Below are positions 38,615-47,460 of a stretch of DNA of 64,000 nt, piece by piece. This DNA comes from Paracoccus marcusii (GTDB lineage Bacteria > Pseudomonadota > Alphaproteobacteria > Rhodobacterales > Rhodobacteraceae). Under the pieces are notes generated by a model, which worked only from the letters and a program-made list of their open reading frames with translations, was not told the DNA's origin and did no database searches. Position numbers and translations under genes: made by a program. Position 1 is the first letter of the stretch, and each line of letters starts with the position of its first letter. The stretch is from assembly GCF_028621715.1 (NCBI RefSeq), contig NZ_CP117466.1:1-64000 (forward strand), in the 5' to 3' direction.

Positions 38615-40128
38615 GCGGCGCTGTCCTTTTCATGTCCGCCCTGGGAATGGTCCATCCCCATGGCCAGACGCACGATATTGCCCTCGGTCACGGCCGCGTC
38701 GGCCAGTTCGCCCACGATGCGACCAGCGTGCATGACGACCACGCGGCTGGCCAGACCGATCAGTTCGGGCATTTCCGAGGAGATGACGATGATGCTGCGG
38801 CCTTCGGCGGCCAACCGTGCGATCAGGGTATAGATCTGCTGCTTGGTGCCGATGTCGATGCCGCGGGTGGGTTCGTCGATGATGACCACCTGGGGGTCCG
38901 ACAGCAGGGTCTTGGCCAACAGCAGCTTCTGCTGGTTGCCGCCCGACAGATCGCCCACCGCCATGCCGCGTTCGGGCGCACGGATGGCGAAGTCGCCGAT
39001 GGCTGTGTCCAGCGCGGCCTCCTCGCGCTTGCGGTCGATCAGGGGGCTGCCGAACTGGTCCAGCTGGCCCAGGGTCAGGTTCTCACGAAGCGTCTTGTCC
39101 AGCAACAGACCCGCGCCCTTGCGGTCCTCGGTCAGATAGACCAGCCCGGCCCGCATCGCCTGCGAGACGTGGTTGGCGGGCAGGTCCTGCCCCTTCAGGC
39201 GCACGGTGCCGCTGCGCGGGCGCAGGCCCGCGATGGCCTCGGCCAGTTCGGTGCGCCCCGATCCGACCAGGCCGCCGATGCCCAGCACCTCGCCCCGGTG
39301 CAGCACCAGGGACGCGTCATGGACCACACCGGGGACGCTGACGCCCTGCGCCTCCAGGATCGGCTCGGCCCCGTGGGCGGCCTTGGGCGGGAACAGGTCC
39401 GACAGCTCGCGCCCGACCATCGCGGTGGCCATGTCGTCTTCGGTGACGTCGGCGGTCAGGTCCGACCGCACCATCGTGCCGTCGCGCAGGACGGTCACGC
39501 GGTCGGCGATGCGCTTGACCTCGCCCAGCTTGTGCGAGGTGTACAGGATCGCCACCCCTTCCGCCCGCAGGCGGTCGATCTGGGCGAACAGCACCTCGGT
39601 CTCGCGTTCGGTCAGCACGGCGGTCGGTTCGTCCATGATCAAGACGCGCGCCTTGCGCGACAGGGCCTTGGCGATCTCGACCATCTGCTTGTCGGGGACC
39701 GAGATGCGGTTGACCGGCGTGCCCGGATCGACCCGGCACTGCAGCTGGCCCAACAGATCGGCCGTCTGCGCCCGCATCGCCTTGTGATCCAGCAGCAGCC
39801 CGCGCCGCAGTTCGCGGCCCAGAAAGACGTTCTGATCGACCGACAGGTGTTCGGCCAGGTTGAACTCCTGATGGATCATGATGATGCCCAGATCCTCGGC
39901 CTCGTCCGACCCGGCAAAGGTGATGGGCTTGCCCTGCCACGTCACCTGCCCGCCCGTGGGGTCCAGGTATCCGGCCAGGATCTTCATCGTCGTGGACTTG
40001 CCTGCGCCGTTCTCGCCGATCAGGGCGTGGACCTCTCCGGGATGCAGGGCGAAATCGACACCGTGCAGGATCTCGATGGGACCAAAGGACTTGGTGACGC
40101 CGTTCAGCGCCAGGATGGGATCGGTCAT
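38611..40128 (-). CDS. sugar ABC transporter ATP-binding protein (RbsA/MglA type)
   Basis: A double ATPase of 505 residues. The first domain has Walker A GENGAGKST (about 38-46) and Walker B VLIMDEPTAVL. Its signature region VPDKQMVEIAKALSRKA is degenerate, as usual in this family. The second domain has GLVGSGRTELAEA in place of a full Walker A, the signature LSGGNQQKLLLAK, and VVIIDEPTRGID. The ATG at 40128 overlaps the upstream dehydrogenase stop (ATGA); the frame extending to 40734 is that gene's shadow. Confidence 0.94.
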   Translation of the reverse strand: MTDPILALNGVTKSFGPIEILHGVDFALHPGEVHALIGENGAGKSTTMKILAGYLDPTGGQVTWQGKPITFAGSDEAEDLGIIMIHQEFNLAEHLSVDQNVFLGRELRRGLLLDHKAMRAQTADLLGQLQCRVDPGTPVNRISVPDKQMVEIAKALSRKARVLIMDEPTAVLTERETEVLFAQIDRLRAEGVAILYTSHKLGEVKRIADRVTVLRDGTMVRSDLTADVTEDDMATAMVGRELSDLFPPKAAHGAEPILEAQGVSVPGVVHDASLVLHRGEVLGIGGLVGSGRTELAEAIAGLRPRSGTVRLKGQDLPANHVSQAMRAGLVYLTEDRKGAGLLLDKTLRENLTLGQLDQFGSPLIDRKREEAALDTAIGDFAIRAPERGMAVGDLSGGNQQKLLLAKTLLSDPQVVIIDEPTRGIDIGTKQQIYTLIARLAAEGRSIIVISSEMPELIGLASRVVVMHAGRIVGELADAAVTEGNIVRLAMGMDHSQGGHEKDSAA

Positions 40129-41231
40129 GGCGTCACCTGGACCCAGGCCACATCCGCCGCGTTCGACCGGATGCAGGCGTCGATGAACTGCAACCCCTCC
40201 AGCCCGTCGCGGATGCCGGGAAGGGTGTCGGGCATGGTGCCGCTGCGGATCGCCTGCGCGGCCTCGGCATAAAGGTTCGCGAACCCCTCCAAGTATCCTT
40301 CCGGATGGCCGGGGGGCACGCGGCTGCCGTCCTGGGTGCTGCCCGGCCCGGCGCGGCGCAGGATCTGCGCCGGCTTGCCGAAGGGGGTGTATCTCAGCGT
40401 CTCGGGCGTGTCGTGCTGCCATTCCAGGCCGCCCTTGTCGCCATAGACCCGCAGCCGCAGGCCGTTCTCCGTTCCCGGCGCCACCTGCGAGGCCCACAGC
40501 ATCCCCTTGGCCCCCGACGCATAGCGCAGCAGGATGTGCGCGTTGTCGTCCAGCCTGCGGCCGGGGACGAAGCTGGTCAGGTCCGCGGCCAGCCGGTCGG
40601 GCAATTCGCCAGTAACGAACCGCGCCAACTGGAACGCATGCGTGCCGATGTCGCCGATCGCGCCGCCGGCGCCCGCGCGTTCCGGGTCGCCGCGCCATGC
40701 GGCCTGCTTGCTGTCCGTGTCCTGGGTCAGCCAATCCTGGGCGTATTCGACCTGGACCAGCCGCAGCGTGCCCAGATCGCCGCGCGCGATCATTGCCCGG
40801 GCCTGCCGGATCTGGGGATAGGCGGAATAGTTGTGCGTCAGGATGAACAGCGCATCGGACCGCCCGGCCACGTCGGCCAAGGCCTGCGCCTGATCCAGCG
40901 TCGCGGTCATCGGCTTGTCGCAGATGACATGGATGCCCTGTTCCAGAAAGGCGCGCGACACGGGTTCATGCAGGTGGTTCGGGGTGCAGACCGACACGGC
41001 CTCGATCCCGTCGGGACGGGCAGCCTCGTCACGTGCCATCTGGCGGAAATCGCCATAGCTGCGGGTGATGCCCAAGGCACGCGCACTCTCGGCCGCGCGC
41101 GTCTCGTCCGAGGACAGCGCGCCGGCGATCAGGTCGAACCGGCCATCCAGCCGCGCGGCGATGCGATGGACGTTGCCGATCATCGCCCCCTCGCCGCCCC
41201 CGACCATGCCCAGACGGATCGGGCGGTTCAT
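40125..41231 (-). CDS. Gfo/Idh/MocA family oxidoreductase
   Basis: A cytosolic NAD(P)-dependent sugar dehydrogenase, 368 residues. The Rossmann motif is LGMVGGGEGAMIG (about 7-19), followed by VCTPNHLHEPVSRAFLEQG and the family signature VICDKPMT (Lys near 102). GGAIGDIGTHAFQLARFV holds the conserved D/H catalytic residues. In 3-keto-sugar pathways such enzymes interconvert 3-keto and hydroxyl sugars, which fits the exported GMC and DUF1080 enzymes nearby. Overlaps both neighbours by 4 bases. Confidence 0.9.
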   Translation of the reverse strand: MNRPIRLGMVGGGEGAMIGNVHRIAARLDGRFDLIAGALSSDETRAAESARALGITRSYGDFRQMARDEAARPDGIEAVSVCTPNHLHEPVSRAFLEQGIHVICDKPMTATLDQAQALADVAGRSDALFILTHNYSAYPQIRQARAMIARGDLGTLRLVQVEYAQDWLTQDTDSKQAAWRGDPERAGAGGAIGDIGTHAFQLARFVTGELPDRLAADLTSFVPGRRLDDNAHILLRYASGAKGMLWASQVAPGTENGLRLRVYGDKGGLEWQHDTPETLRYTPFGKPAQILRRAGPGSTQDGSRVPPGHPEGYLEGFANLYAEAAQAIRSGTMPDTLPGIRDGLEGLQFIDACIRSNAADVAWVQVTP

Positions 41232-42280
41232 CGGGACAGCCCCAGCATGCGGCGGTTGGCTTCCATGTCGGCACCCCCATCGGCGAAATCGTCAAAAGCG
41301 CGGTCGGTCACGCGGATGATGTGGTCGCGCACGAAGGCCGCCCCTTCGCGGGCGCCGTCCTCGGGGTGCTTGATGGCGCATTCCCATTCGACCACGGCCC
41401 AGCCGTCGAACCCCATCACCGCCAGCTTGGAAAAGATCGCGCCGAAATCGACCTGACCGTCGCCCAGGCTGCGGAAACGGCCGGCGCGCTGCGCCCAGGG
41501 CTGAAATCCACCATAAACGCCCTGCCGACCAGTCGGGTTGAATTCGGCGTCCTTGACATGGACCATGCCGATCCGGTCGGCATAGATGTCCAGGTTCTCA
41601 AGGTAATCAAGCTGCTGCAGCAGGTAGTGCGACGGATCATACAGCATCTTGGCCCGCGGATGCTGGTCCAGACGGTCCAGGAACATCTCGAAGGTGACGC
41701 CGTCGTGCAGGTCTTCTCCGGGATGGATCTCGAAGCAGATGTCGACACCGCGGCTGTCGGCATGGTCCAGGATCGGACGCCAGCGGGCGGCCAGTTCGTC
41801 GAATGCCGCCTCGACCAGGCCCGCGGGGCGCTGCGGCCAAGGATAGAAGTACGGCCAGGCCAGCGCGCCCGAGAACGCCGCCATCCGGTCAAGGCCAAGG
41901 TTGGCCGACGCATCGATGGTCTTGCGCATCTGGTCCACCGCCCACGCCTGACGGGCCGTCGGATTGCCCCGCAGCGTGGCCGGCGCGAACCCGTCGAACG
42001 CCTCGTCAAAGGCCGGATGGACGGCGACCAGCTGACCCTGGATATGGGCCGACAGTTCGGTGACGGCCAAACCGTTGGCCTGCCCCTTCAGATCGTCGCA
42101 ATACGTGGTCGAGATCGCGGCCAGATCCAGGTCGATCAGTGCCTCCGCCCCCGACGGCACCTGCACGCCCAGATAGCCGCAATCGGCAGCCCATGCCGTG
42201 ATCGCGCCAAAGCTGTCGAACGGTGCCTGCGGGCCCACGAATTGGGCCAGGAAAAGGCCGGGGCCCTTGATCGTCTTCAT
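41228..42280 (-). CDS. cytosolic sugar (phosphate) isomerase/epimerase
   Basis: A 350-residue xylose-isomerase-like TIM barrel without a signal peptide. Metal-site segments are VDICFEIHPGEDLHDG, KMLYDPSHYLLQQLD, IGMVHVKDAEFNP and FDGWAVVEWECAIKHPEDGA. GGGAGG precedes the ATG. First gene of the transporter unit, divergent from the LacI gene with two operator copies between. It may complete isomerisation of the imported sugar. Confidence 0.88.
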   Translation of the reverse strand: MKTIKGPGLFLAQFVGPQAPFDSFGAITAWAADCGYLGVQVPSGAEALIDLDLAAISTTYCDDLKGQANGLAVTELSAHIQGQLVAVHPAFDEAFDGFAPATLRGNPTARQAWAVDQMRKTIDASANLGLDRMAAFSGALAWPYFYPWPQRPAGLVEAAFDELAARWRPILDHADSRGVDICFEIHPGEDLHDGVTFEMFLDRLDQHPRAKMLYDPSHYLLQQLDYLENLDIYADRIGMVHVKDAEFNPTGRQGVYGGFQPWAQRAGRFRSLGDGQVDFGAIFSKLAVMGFDGWAVVEWECAIKHPEDGAREGAAFVRDHIIRVTDRAFDDFADGGADMEANRRMLGLSR

Positions 42281-42332
42281 ACATCCTCCCGGAACTTCCC
42301 CTCCGAAGTTCCCCTTGCCCGATTCCGCGTCA

Positions 42333-42346
42333 TGTAATCGGTTTCA
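42333..42346 (-). promoter_or_regulatory. LacI-type operator, copy 4
   Basis: TGTAATCGGTTTCA, on the minus strand TGAAACCGATTACA, in the divergent gap between the isomerase and lacI-type genes. It is 53 bases from the isomerase start. Confidence 0.75.
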
Positions 42347-42364
42347 TCTGACGTTCTCACAGGA

Positions 42365-42378
42365 TGAAAAGGTTTACA
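42365..42378 (+). promoter_or_regulatory. LacI-type operator, copy 5
   Basis: TGAAAAGGTTTACA, 32 bp (three helical turns) centre to centre from copy 4 and 50 bases before the repressor's GTG. It suggests autoregulation together with control of the divergent transporter unit. Confidence 0.75.
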
Positions 42379-42427
42379 ACATCAATTTTTCCGCTAAGCC
42401 TGATGCTGTCCCGAACAAAGGTTTCTT

Positions 42428-43453
42428 GTGTCAGATCAATCGCGTCCACCCCGAATCCATGATGTCGCCAAGCTGGCGGGGGTGTCCGTGGCGACGGTCA
42501 GCCGGGCCATCTCGAACCCGTCGATCGTGTCGGAAACCACGCGCAAGGCAGTCGAGGCGGCGATCGCGCAGACCGGCTATACGCTGAACTTCACCGCCCG
42601 GAACCTGCGTCAGCAGCAGGTGGGCGGCGTGCTGGCGCTGGTGCCGAACCTGGCCAATCCGTTCTTCTCGCAGATCCTGTCGGGCATCTCCGAGGTGCTG
42701 CGCCGCCACAACCTCAGCCTTTTGGTGATGGACACGACCGCGGTGCCTGACCAGCCGGCGATGAAGGTGCTGGGCCCCTATCTGACGCGGTCGCGCTCGG
42801 ACGGGGTGATCGTGCTGGACGGGCAGATGGAGCCGGGCCTGTTCGCCAGTCCCGGCTGTCCGCCCCTGGTGCAGGCCTGCGAATGGATCGACGGCCTGTC
42901 CGCCCCCCGCGTGCTGGCCGACAATGTCGAAGGGGGCCGCCTGGCCGCCCGGCATCTGACCGACCTGGGGCACCGCCGCATCCTGCACCTGACCGGGCCG
43001 CAGGGCAGTTCGCTGACCCTGTCGCGCCGCCAGGGCTTCCTGCAGGGTCTGGCGCAGGCGGGGCTGCCCGATCCCGACCCCGGGGACAGCATCACCGGTG
43101 ATTTCACCGCCCGGTTCGGCCAGCAGATGGCCGCGCAGGTGCTGGCCATGCCCGACCGTCCCACCGCGGTCTTCTGCGACAACGACGAAATGGCGATCGG
43201 CCTGATGCACGGGCTGATCGTGGCCGGGCTGCGGGTGCCGCAGGACATCTCGGTCATGGGGTTCGACAACATCGAGATGGCGGCCTACAGCAGCCCCGGC
43301 CTGACCACGATCCGCCAGCACCGCGCCCGCCTTGGCCGGCGCGCCGCCGAAGTCCTGCTGGCCCGCATGCAGGGCCAGCAGGTCACCGACAGCATCACCC
43401 TCGGCGTCGATCTGGTGGTCCGTGCCAGCACCGGACAGGCGGCAAAAACGTGA
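42428..43453 (+). CDS. LacI family transcriptional repressor
   Basis: The 341-residue protein has an N-terminal helix-turn-helix RIHDVAKLAGVSVATVSRAI (about 9-28) and the hinge helix around TARNLRQQQ. A PBP1-type ligand domain follows (VLALVPNLANPFFSQILSGI, VLADNVEGGRLAARHL, TAVFCDNDEMAIGLMHGL, ISVMGFDNIEMAAYSSPGLTTI). The start is GTG with a weak ribosome-binding site. It sits beside the genes it most likely controls; five operator copies across the cluster fit a dimeric LacI protein, possibly looping between paired sites. Confidence 0.93.
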   Translation: MSDQSRPPRIHDVAKLAGVSVATVSRAISNPSIVSETTRKAVEAAIAQTGYTLNFTARNLRQQQVGGVLALVPNLANPFFSQILSGISEVLRRHNLSLLVMDTTAVPDQPAMKVLGPYLTRSRSDGVIVLDGQMEPGLFASPGCPPLVQACEWIDGLSAPRVLADNVEGGRLAARHLTDLGHRRILHLTGPQGSSLTLSRRQGFLQGLAQAGLPDPDPGDSITGDFTARFGQQMAAQVLAMPDRPTAVFCDNDEMAIGLMHGLIVAGLRVPQDISVMGFDNIEMAAYSSPGLTTIRQHRARLGRRAAEVLLARMQGQQVTDSITLGVDLVVRASTGQAAKT

Positions 43454-43502
43454 CTTGTTCCAGGGGGCGGGGATTAATATTGTAGGGTTGAACGTCGGGG
43501 AC

Positions 43503-44066
43503 ATGGCCCGCCGCAACAGGATGACGATGCCCGACCCCACGCTGCCCGAAGCCCTGCGCGCCCAGATCGCGCGGTCGCGGATCGCCATTTCCCTGGCGGC
43601 GGCGATGCCCGACATGCCGCTGTGCATGGTCAACGACGCCTTCTGCCGGCTGACCGGCTTTGACGCCGATGACAGCTTGGGCCGCAACTGCCGCTTTCTG
43701 CAATCCTCCGCAACGCCGCGGGACCAGATCGGCGCGATGTCGCGGTTCCTGGCCGACGATGCACAGGACGACGGGCGGTTCCCGGTTATGAACCGCACCC
43801 GCGATGGGCGGTCGTTCATGAACTTGGTGTTCATGTCCAAGCTGCGCGGCGGCGACGGCACGCTGCGTTTCGTGATCGGGTCGCAGTTCGACGTGACCGC
43901 ATCCGATGCGGCAGGAACGATCGCGCGCGATGATGTGGCACTTAGCCGCAACATGGCGGACTTGCGCCGGGCCGCGGGACAGTTCGGACTGATCATGTCG
44001 GATTCCACGGGGCTGATCGCCCGTTCGATCAGCACGCTTGCAAGGATCACGTTGCGCGATGAATGA
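43503..44066 (+). CDS. short LOV-domain blue-light photoreceptor
   Basis: A 187-residue protein with one LOV (PAS) domain (about 38-145). The FMN-binding signature GRNCRFLQ is intact, with the adduct-forming Cys at residue 63. VNDAFCRLTGF, the RTRDGRSFMN strand with conserved Asn, and RFVIGSQFDVT with the flavin-contacting Gln are also present. A helical tail of about 40 residues follows, with no output domain, as in short LOV proteins. The gene lies 49 bases after the repressor. The coding region of a CheB-CheR kinase begins inside its last three codons, so the two are probably partners. Confidence 0.88.
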   Translation: MARRNRMTMPDPTLPEALRAQIARSRIAISLAAAMPDMPLCMVNDAFCRLTGFDADDSLGRNCRFLQSSATPRDQIGAMSRFLADDAQDDGRFPVMNRTRDGRSFMNLVFMSKLRGGDGTLRFVIGSQFDVTASDAAGTIARDDVALSRNMADLRRAAGQFGLIMSDSTGLIARSISTLARITLRDE

Positions 44067-47000
44067 CGCCTCGCCCGCACGCGCCACCACGCGTCCGCCC
44101 TTCGCCGTCGTCGGCATCGGCGCCTCTGCCGGGGGACTCGAGGCGCTGCACGACCTGCTGCGTGACGTCCGGCGCGAGGATCCGGCTGCCTATGTCGTCA
44201 TCCAGCACCTGGACCCGACGCATGACAGCGTTCTGGCCGAACTGCTGGACCGGCGCACCGCGCTCAGCGTGCAGCAGGCGACCGACGGCACGGTGCTGCA
44301 GCCGGGTCATGTCTATACCATCCCCCCCGGCGCGCGGATGCTGATCAGCGACGGACGCCTGCACCTGACCGATTTCGACCAGCCGCGCGGGCTGCGCCGC
44401 CCGATCGACGACTTCTTCGAAAGCCTGGCGCATGACCGCGGCCCGGCCGCTGCCTGCGTGATCCTGTCGGGCACGGGGGCGGACGGCACGTTGGGGCTGC
44501 GCGCGGTCAAGGAACATGGCGGCATCTGCGTCATCCAGGAACCGCGTACCGCCCGGTATGACGGAATGCCCCTCTCGGCGCAGTCGACCGGGCTGGTGGA
44601 CTATGTTCTGCCGCCGGAACGGATCGTGCCCGCCATCCTGCAGTTCTTCGACTCCAGCGAAACGCAGCAGGCCGACGACGCGATGCTGGCCGATGCGCGG
44701 CTGATCTGCCAACACCTGCTGGACCGGTGCGGGCACGATTTCTCGGGCTACAAGATGACGACGCTGGTGCGGCGCATCCGCCGGCGGCTGCAGGTCCTCA
44801 ACATTGCCGGCACGCGCGACTATCTGCGCCATCTGCAGCGCCATCCCGACGAATGCGAGGCGCTGCTGAACGAGTTCCTGATCAACGTGACGCGGTTCTT
44901 CCGCGACCCCGAGATGTTCCAGGCCCTGCGCGAACAGGCGATCCGCCCGATGGTCGCGGCCGCCGACGGAGAGGAGCTGCGCGTCTGGGTCGCCGGCTGC
45001 TCATCCGGCGAGGAGGCCTACTCCGTCGCGATGCTGATCGATACGGAAATGCGCGCCGCCGGGTTGCGGCCCCGCTTCACCGTGTTCGCCAGCGACATCG
45101 ACAAGAAGATGATCGAGATCGCCCGCGCCGGCACCTATCCGATCAGCGCCCTGGCCGACATCCCCGAGGAGATGCGCGCGGCCTATACCACACATCGCGA
45201 CGCGCTGATGCAGATCACGCCGCAGCTGCGCGACCGGGTGCGTTTCTCGCTGCATTCGGTGCTGCGCGATCCGCCCTTTGCGCGGGTCGACCTGATCTCC
45301 TGCCGCAACCTGCTGATCTATCTGGACGAAGATCTGCAGTCTCAGGTGCTGCCGCTGTTCCACTATGCCCTGCGCCCCGGCGGCTACCTGTTCCTGGGCC
45401 CGTCCGAAGGGGTGCGTCGCGAATCCATGCACTTCACCGAGCTGGACCGCCCCGCGCGGCTGTTCCAGCGTGACGCGACGCCCGCGCGCCTGCCGCTGGA
45501 CATGCCGTTCCTGCGGTCCGAGGGCGACCGCCCCTCCCCCGGCCCCCGCAGCCGCAAGGCCGAGGACGGCGCGGCCCGCGACGGGGCCCTTGCCGCACAG
45601 CGCAGGGTGCTGGACCGGTTCGCGCCCGCCTCGCTGCAGGTGTCCCCTGCGGGAGAGGTCCTGTGGACGGCGGGCAGGCTGGGCCGTTTCCTGGCCGTCG
45701 ATCCGACCGCCAGAAAGCCGATCCTGGCACCGCAGATCGTGCATCCGGGCCTCAAGGAGGCGGTGACCGCCGCGCTGGACCAGGTGGCCGGAACGGGCCG
45801 CGCGGCCATCCTGCGCAACCTGCTGGCGCGGTCCGACCTGGGGGCGCAGCCGGTGACCCTGTTCGCGGAGCCTCTGCCCGACCGCAGCGTCCTGCTGGTG
45901 TTTCACGACGCGGGCGCACAGGCCCTGCCCGACACGCTGGACGAGACGGACGAGCTGAGCGTCACGGAATCCCGGTCGGACCTGCTGGAGGAGCAGCTGC
46001 GCCTGACGCGGATCGAGCTGCACGGCGCCGTCCAAGAGCTTGAGACCGCGAACGAGGAGCTGAAGAGCTCGAACGAAGAAATGATGTCGATGAACGAGGA
46101 GCTTCAGTCCACGAACGAGGAGCTGAGCACCGTCAACGACGAGCTGAAGTCCAAGATCGACGATCTGACGGCCGCCAACAGCGACCTGCAGAACTTCTTT
46201 TCCGCGACCAAGATCCCCCTGCTGGTGGTCGACCGCGACGTGCGGGTGCGCAACTTCACCGCCGCGGCGCTGCAGATCTTTCCGCTGCGCCGGTCCGATC
46301 ACGGCCGCCCCCTGGCCGACGTGTCCAACGTCTTCGCCAGCGACGTCCTGCTGTCGATGGCGGCAGAGGTGGCCCGCCAGGGCGAGGCGCAGGGAACCGA
46401 GCTGGTCGAGGCCGGCGGCACCCGCGTCTGGCGCGTCGACGCCAAGCCCTATCGCGGCCCCGAGGGGCATCTGGACGGCGCCATGCTGGTCTTCGAGGAC
46501 GTCACCGCGCTGCGCGACCTGCGCGTCGAGGTCGAGCGGCAGGAGGAGCGGCTGAACGCGGTGCGGTCCATGGCGCGGATCGCGGTCTGGCATTACGACG
46601 CCGCATCGCGGATGCTGACTATCGACGACAGCTCGGACCTGCTGGGCCTGGGCCAGACGGCGCAGCTGCCGCTGTCGGCCTTTGCGGCCCTGATCGCGCC
46701 CGCCGACCGTGACGGGCTGCTGGCCGACCTGCAGGCCTGCGCCGCGGGCACGGCCTTTCGGCGTGTCGTGTCGCCTTCGTCCGACGCACGCTCCGCCGTG
46801 CGGTTGGAGACGGCGGCCGCGCGGTTCGGGAGCGACGACGGCGATTGCCGCGTGCTGGGGGTCATGCTGGACGTGACCGCCGCGCAATCGGCCGCCACGC
46901 TGCGTGAAGCGGTGATTTCCGAGATGGACCACCGGGTCAAGAACCTGTTCACCCAGATCTCGGCGATGCTGCGGATGGCAGCCCGCGAGACCGACGACGC

Positions 47001-47460
47001 CCAGACCGTGGTCGAGGAGGTCTCCGCCCGGATCAATGCGCTGGCCAGCTCTCATGGACTGACCACGGCGCGGGGCACCAAATCGCAGCTGCCCCTGGCC
47101 GACCTGATCGCGACCACGCTGGCGCCCTATGACGGTGCGCGGATCGACAGCGGCGGTGACGACCTGACCATCCCGGCCCGCCTGGTGGTCCCGATGTCGC
47201 TGATCCTGCACGAACTGGCCACGAACGCGTTCAAGTACGGCGTCCTGGGGCCGGTCGACGGTGCGTTGCAGATCACGTGGCGACGCGATGGCGACGGGGC
47301 GGTGCTGGACTGGACCGAACGCTATGACGCGCCGCGGGCGCAGGACGAACCCGATGCGGGCTTCGGCTCGATCCTGCTGGAGGGGGCGACATCGCAGATC
47401 GACGGCACGTTGCAGGTGACGCTGGACGCGGACAGCCGCCGCACCCGCCTGACCTTCTAG
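44059..47460 (+). CDS. CheB-CheR-PAS-HWE histidine kinase fusion protein
   Basis: A cytosolic signalling protein of 1133 residues. CheB methylesterase domain: VVGIGASAGGLEALHDLL near residue 15 and ILSGTGADGTLGLRAVKEHGG near 140, without a receiver domain. CheR methyltransferase: RFFRDPEMFQAL, SAM site VWVAGCSSGEEAYS near 310, and DLISCRNLLIYL. A long Asn/Glu coiled coil (about 660-710) leads into a PAS domain and a second PAS-like region. The C-terminal kinase of the HWE/HisKA_2 type has MDHRVKNLF (His near 957) and an N box HELATNAFKYG near 1052. The start ATG at 44059 overlaps the LOV gene by 8 bases, implying coupled synthesis. Confidence 0.9.
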   Translation: MNDASPARATTRPPFAVVGIGASAGGLEALHDLLRDVRREDPAAYVVIQHLDPTHDSVLAELLDRRTALSVQQATDGTVLQPGHVYTIPPGARMLISDGRLHLTDFDQPRGLRRPIDDFFESLAHDRGPAAACVILSGTGADGTLGLRAVKEHGGICVIQEPRTARYDGMPLSAQSTGLVDYVLPPERIVPAILQFFDSSETQQADDAMLADARLICQHLLDRCGHDFSGYKMTTLVRRIRRRLQVLNIAGTRDYLRHLQRHPDECEALLNEFLINVTRFFRDPEMFQALREQAIRPMVAAADGEELRVWVAGCSSGEEAYSVAMLIDTEMRAAGLRPRFTVFASDIDKKMIEIARAGTYPISALADIPEEMRAAYTTHRDALMQITPQLRDRVRFSLHSVLRDPPFARVDLISCRNLLIYLDEDLQSQVLPLFHYALRPGGYLFLGPSEGVRRESMHFTELDRPARLFQRDATPARLPLDMPFLRSEGDRPSPGPRSRKAEDGAARDGALAAQRRVLDRFAPASLQVSPAGEVLWTAGRLGRFLAVDPTARKPILAPQIVHPGLKEAVTAALDQVAGTGRAAILRNLLARSDLGAQPVTLFAEPLPDRSVLLVFHDAGAQALPDTLDETDELSVTESRSDLLEEQLRLTRIELHGAVQELETANEELKSSNEEMMSMNEELQSTNEELSTVNDELKSKIDDLTAANSDLQNFFSATKIPLLVVDRDVRVRNFTAAALQIFPLRRSDHGRPLADVSNVFASDVLLSMAAEVARQGEAQGTELVEAGGTRVWRVDAKPYRGPEGHLDGAMLVFEDVTALRDLRVEVERQEERLNAVRSMARIAVWHYDAASRMLTIDDSSDLLGLGQTAQLPLSAFAALIAPADRDGLLADLQACAAGTAFRRVVSPSSDARSAVRLETAAARFGSDDGDCRVLGVMLDVTAAQSAATLREAVISEMDHRVKNLFTQISAMLRMAARETDDAQTVVEEVSARINALASSHGLTTARGTKSQLPLADLIATTLAPYDGARIDSGGDDLTIPARLVVPMSLILHELATNAFKYGVLGPVDGALQITWRRDGDGAVLDWTERYDAPRAQDEPDAGFGSILLEGATSQIDGTLQVTLDADSRRTRLTF

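Noticed and set aside
38187..38735. Plus-strand frames over the sugar permease
   Set aside because: Met/Pro/Arg-rich mirrors of the permease and ATPase genes. Not protein-like.
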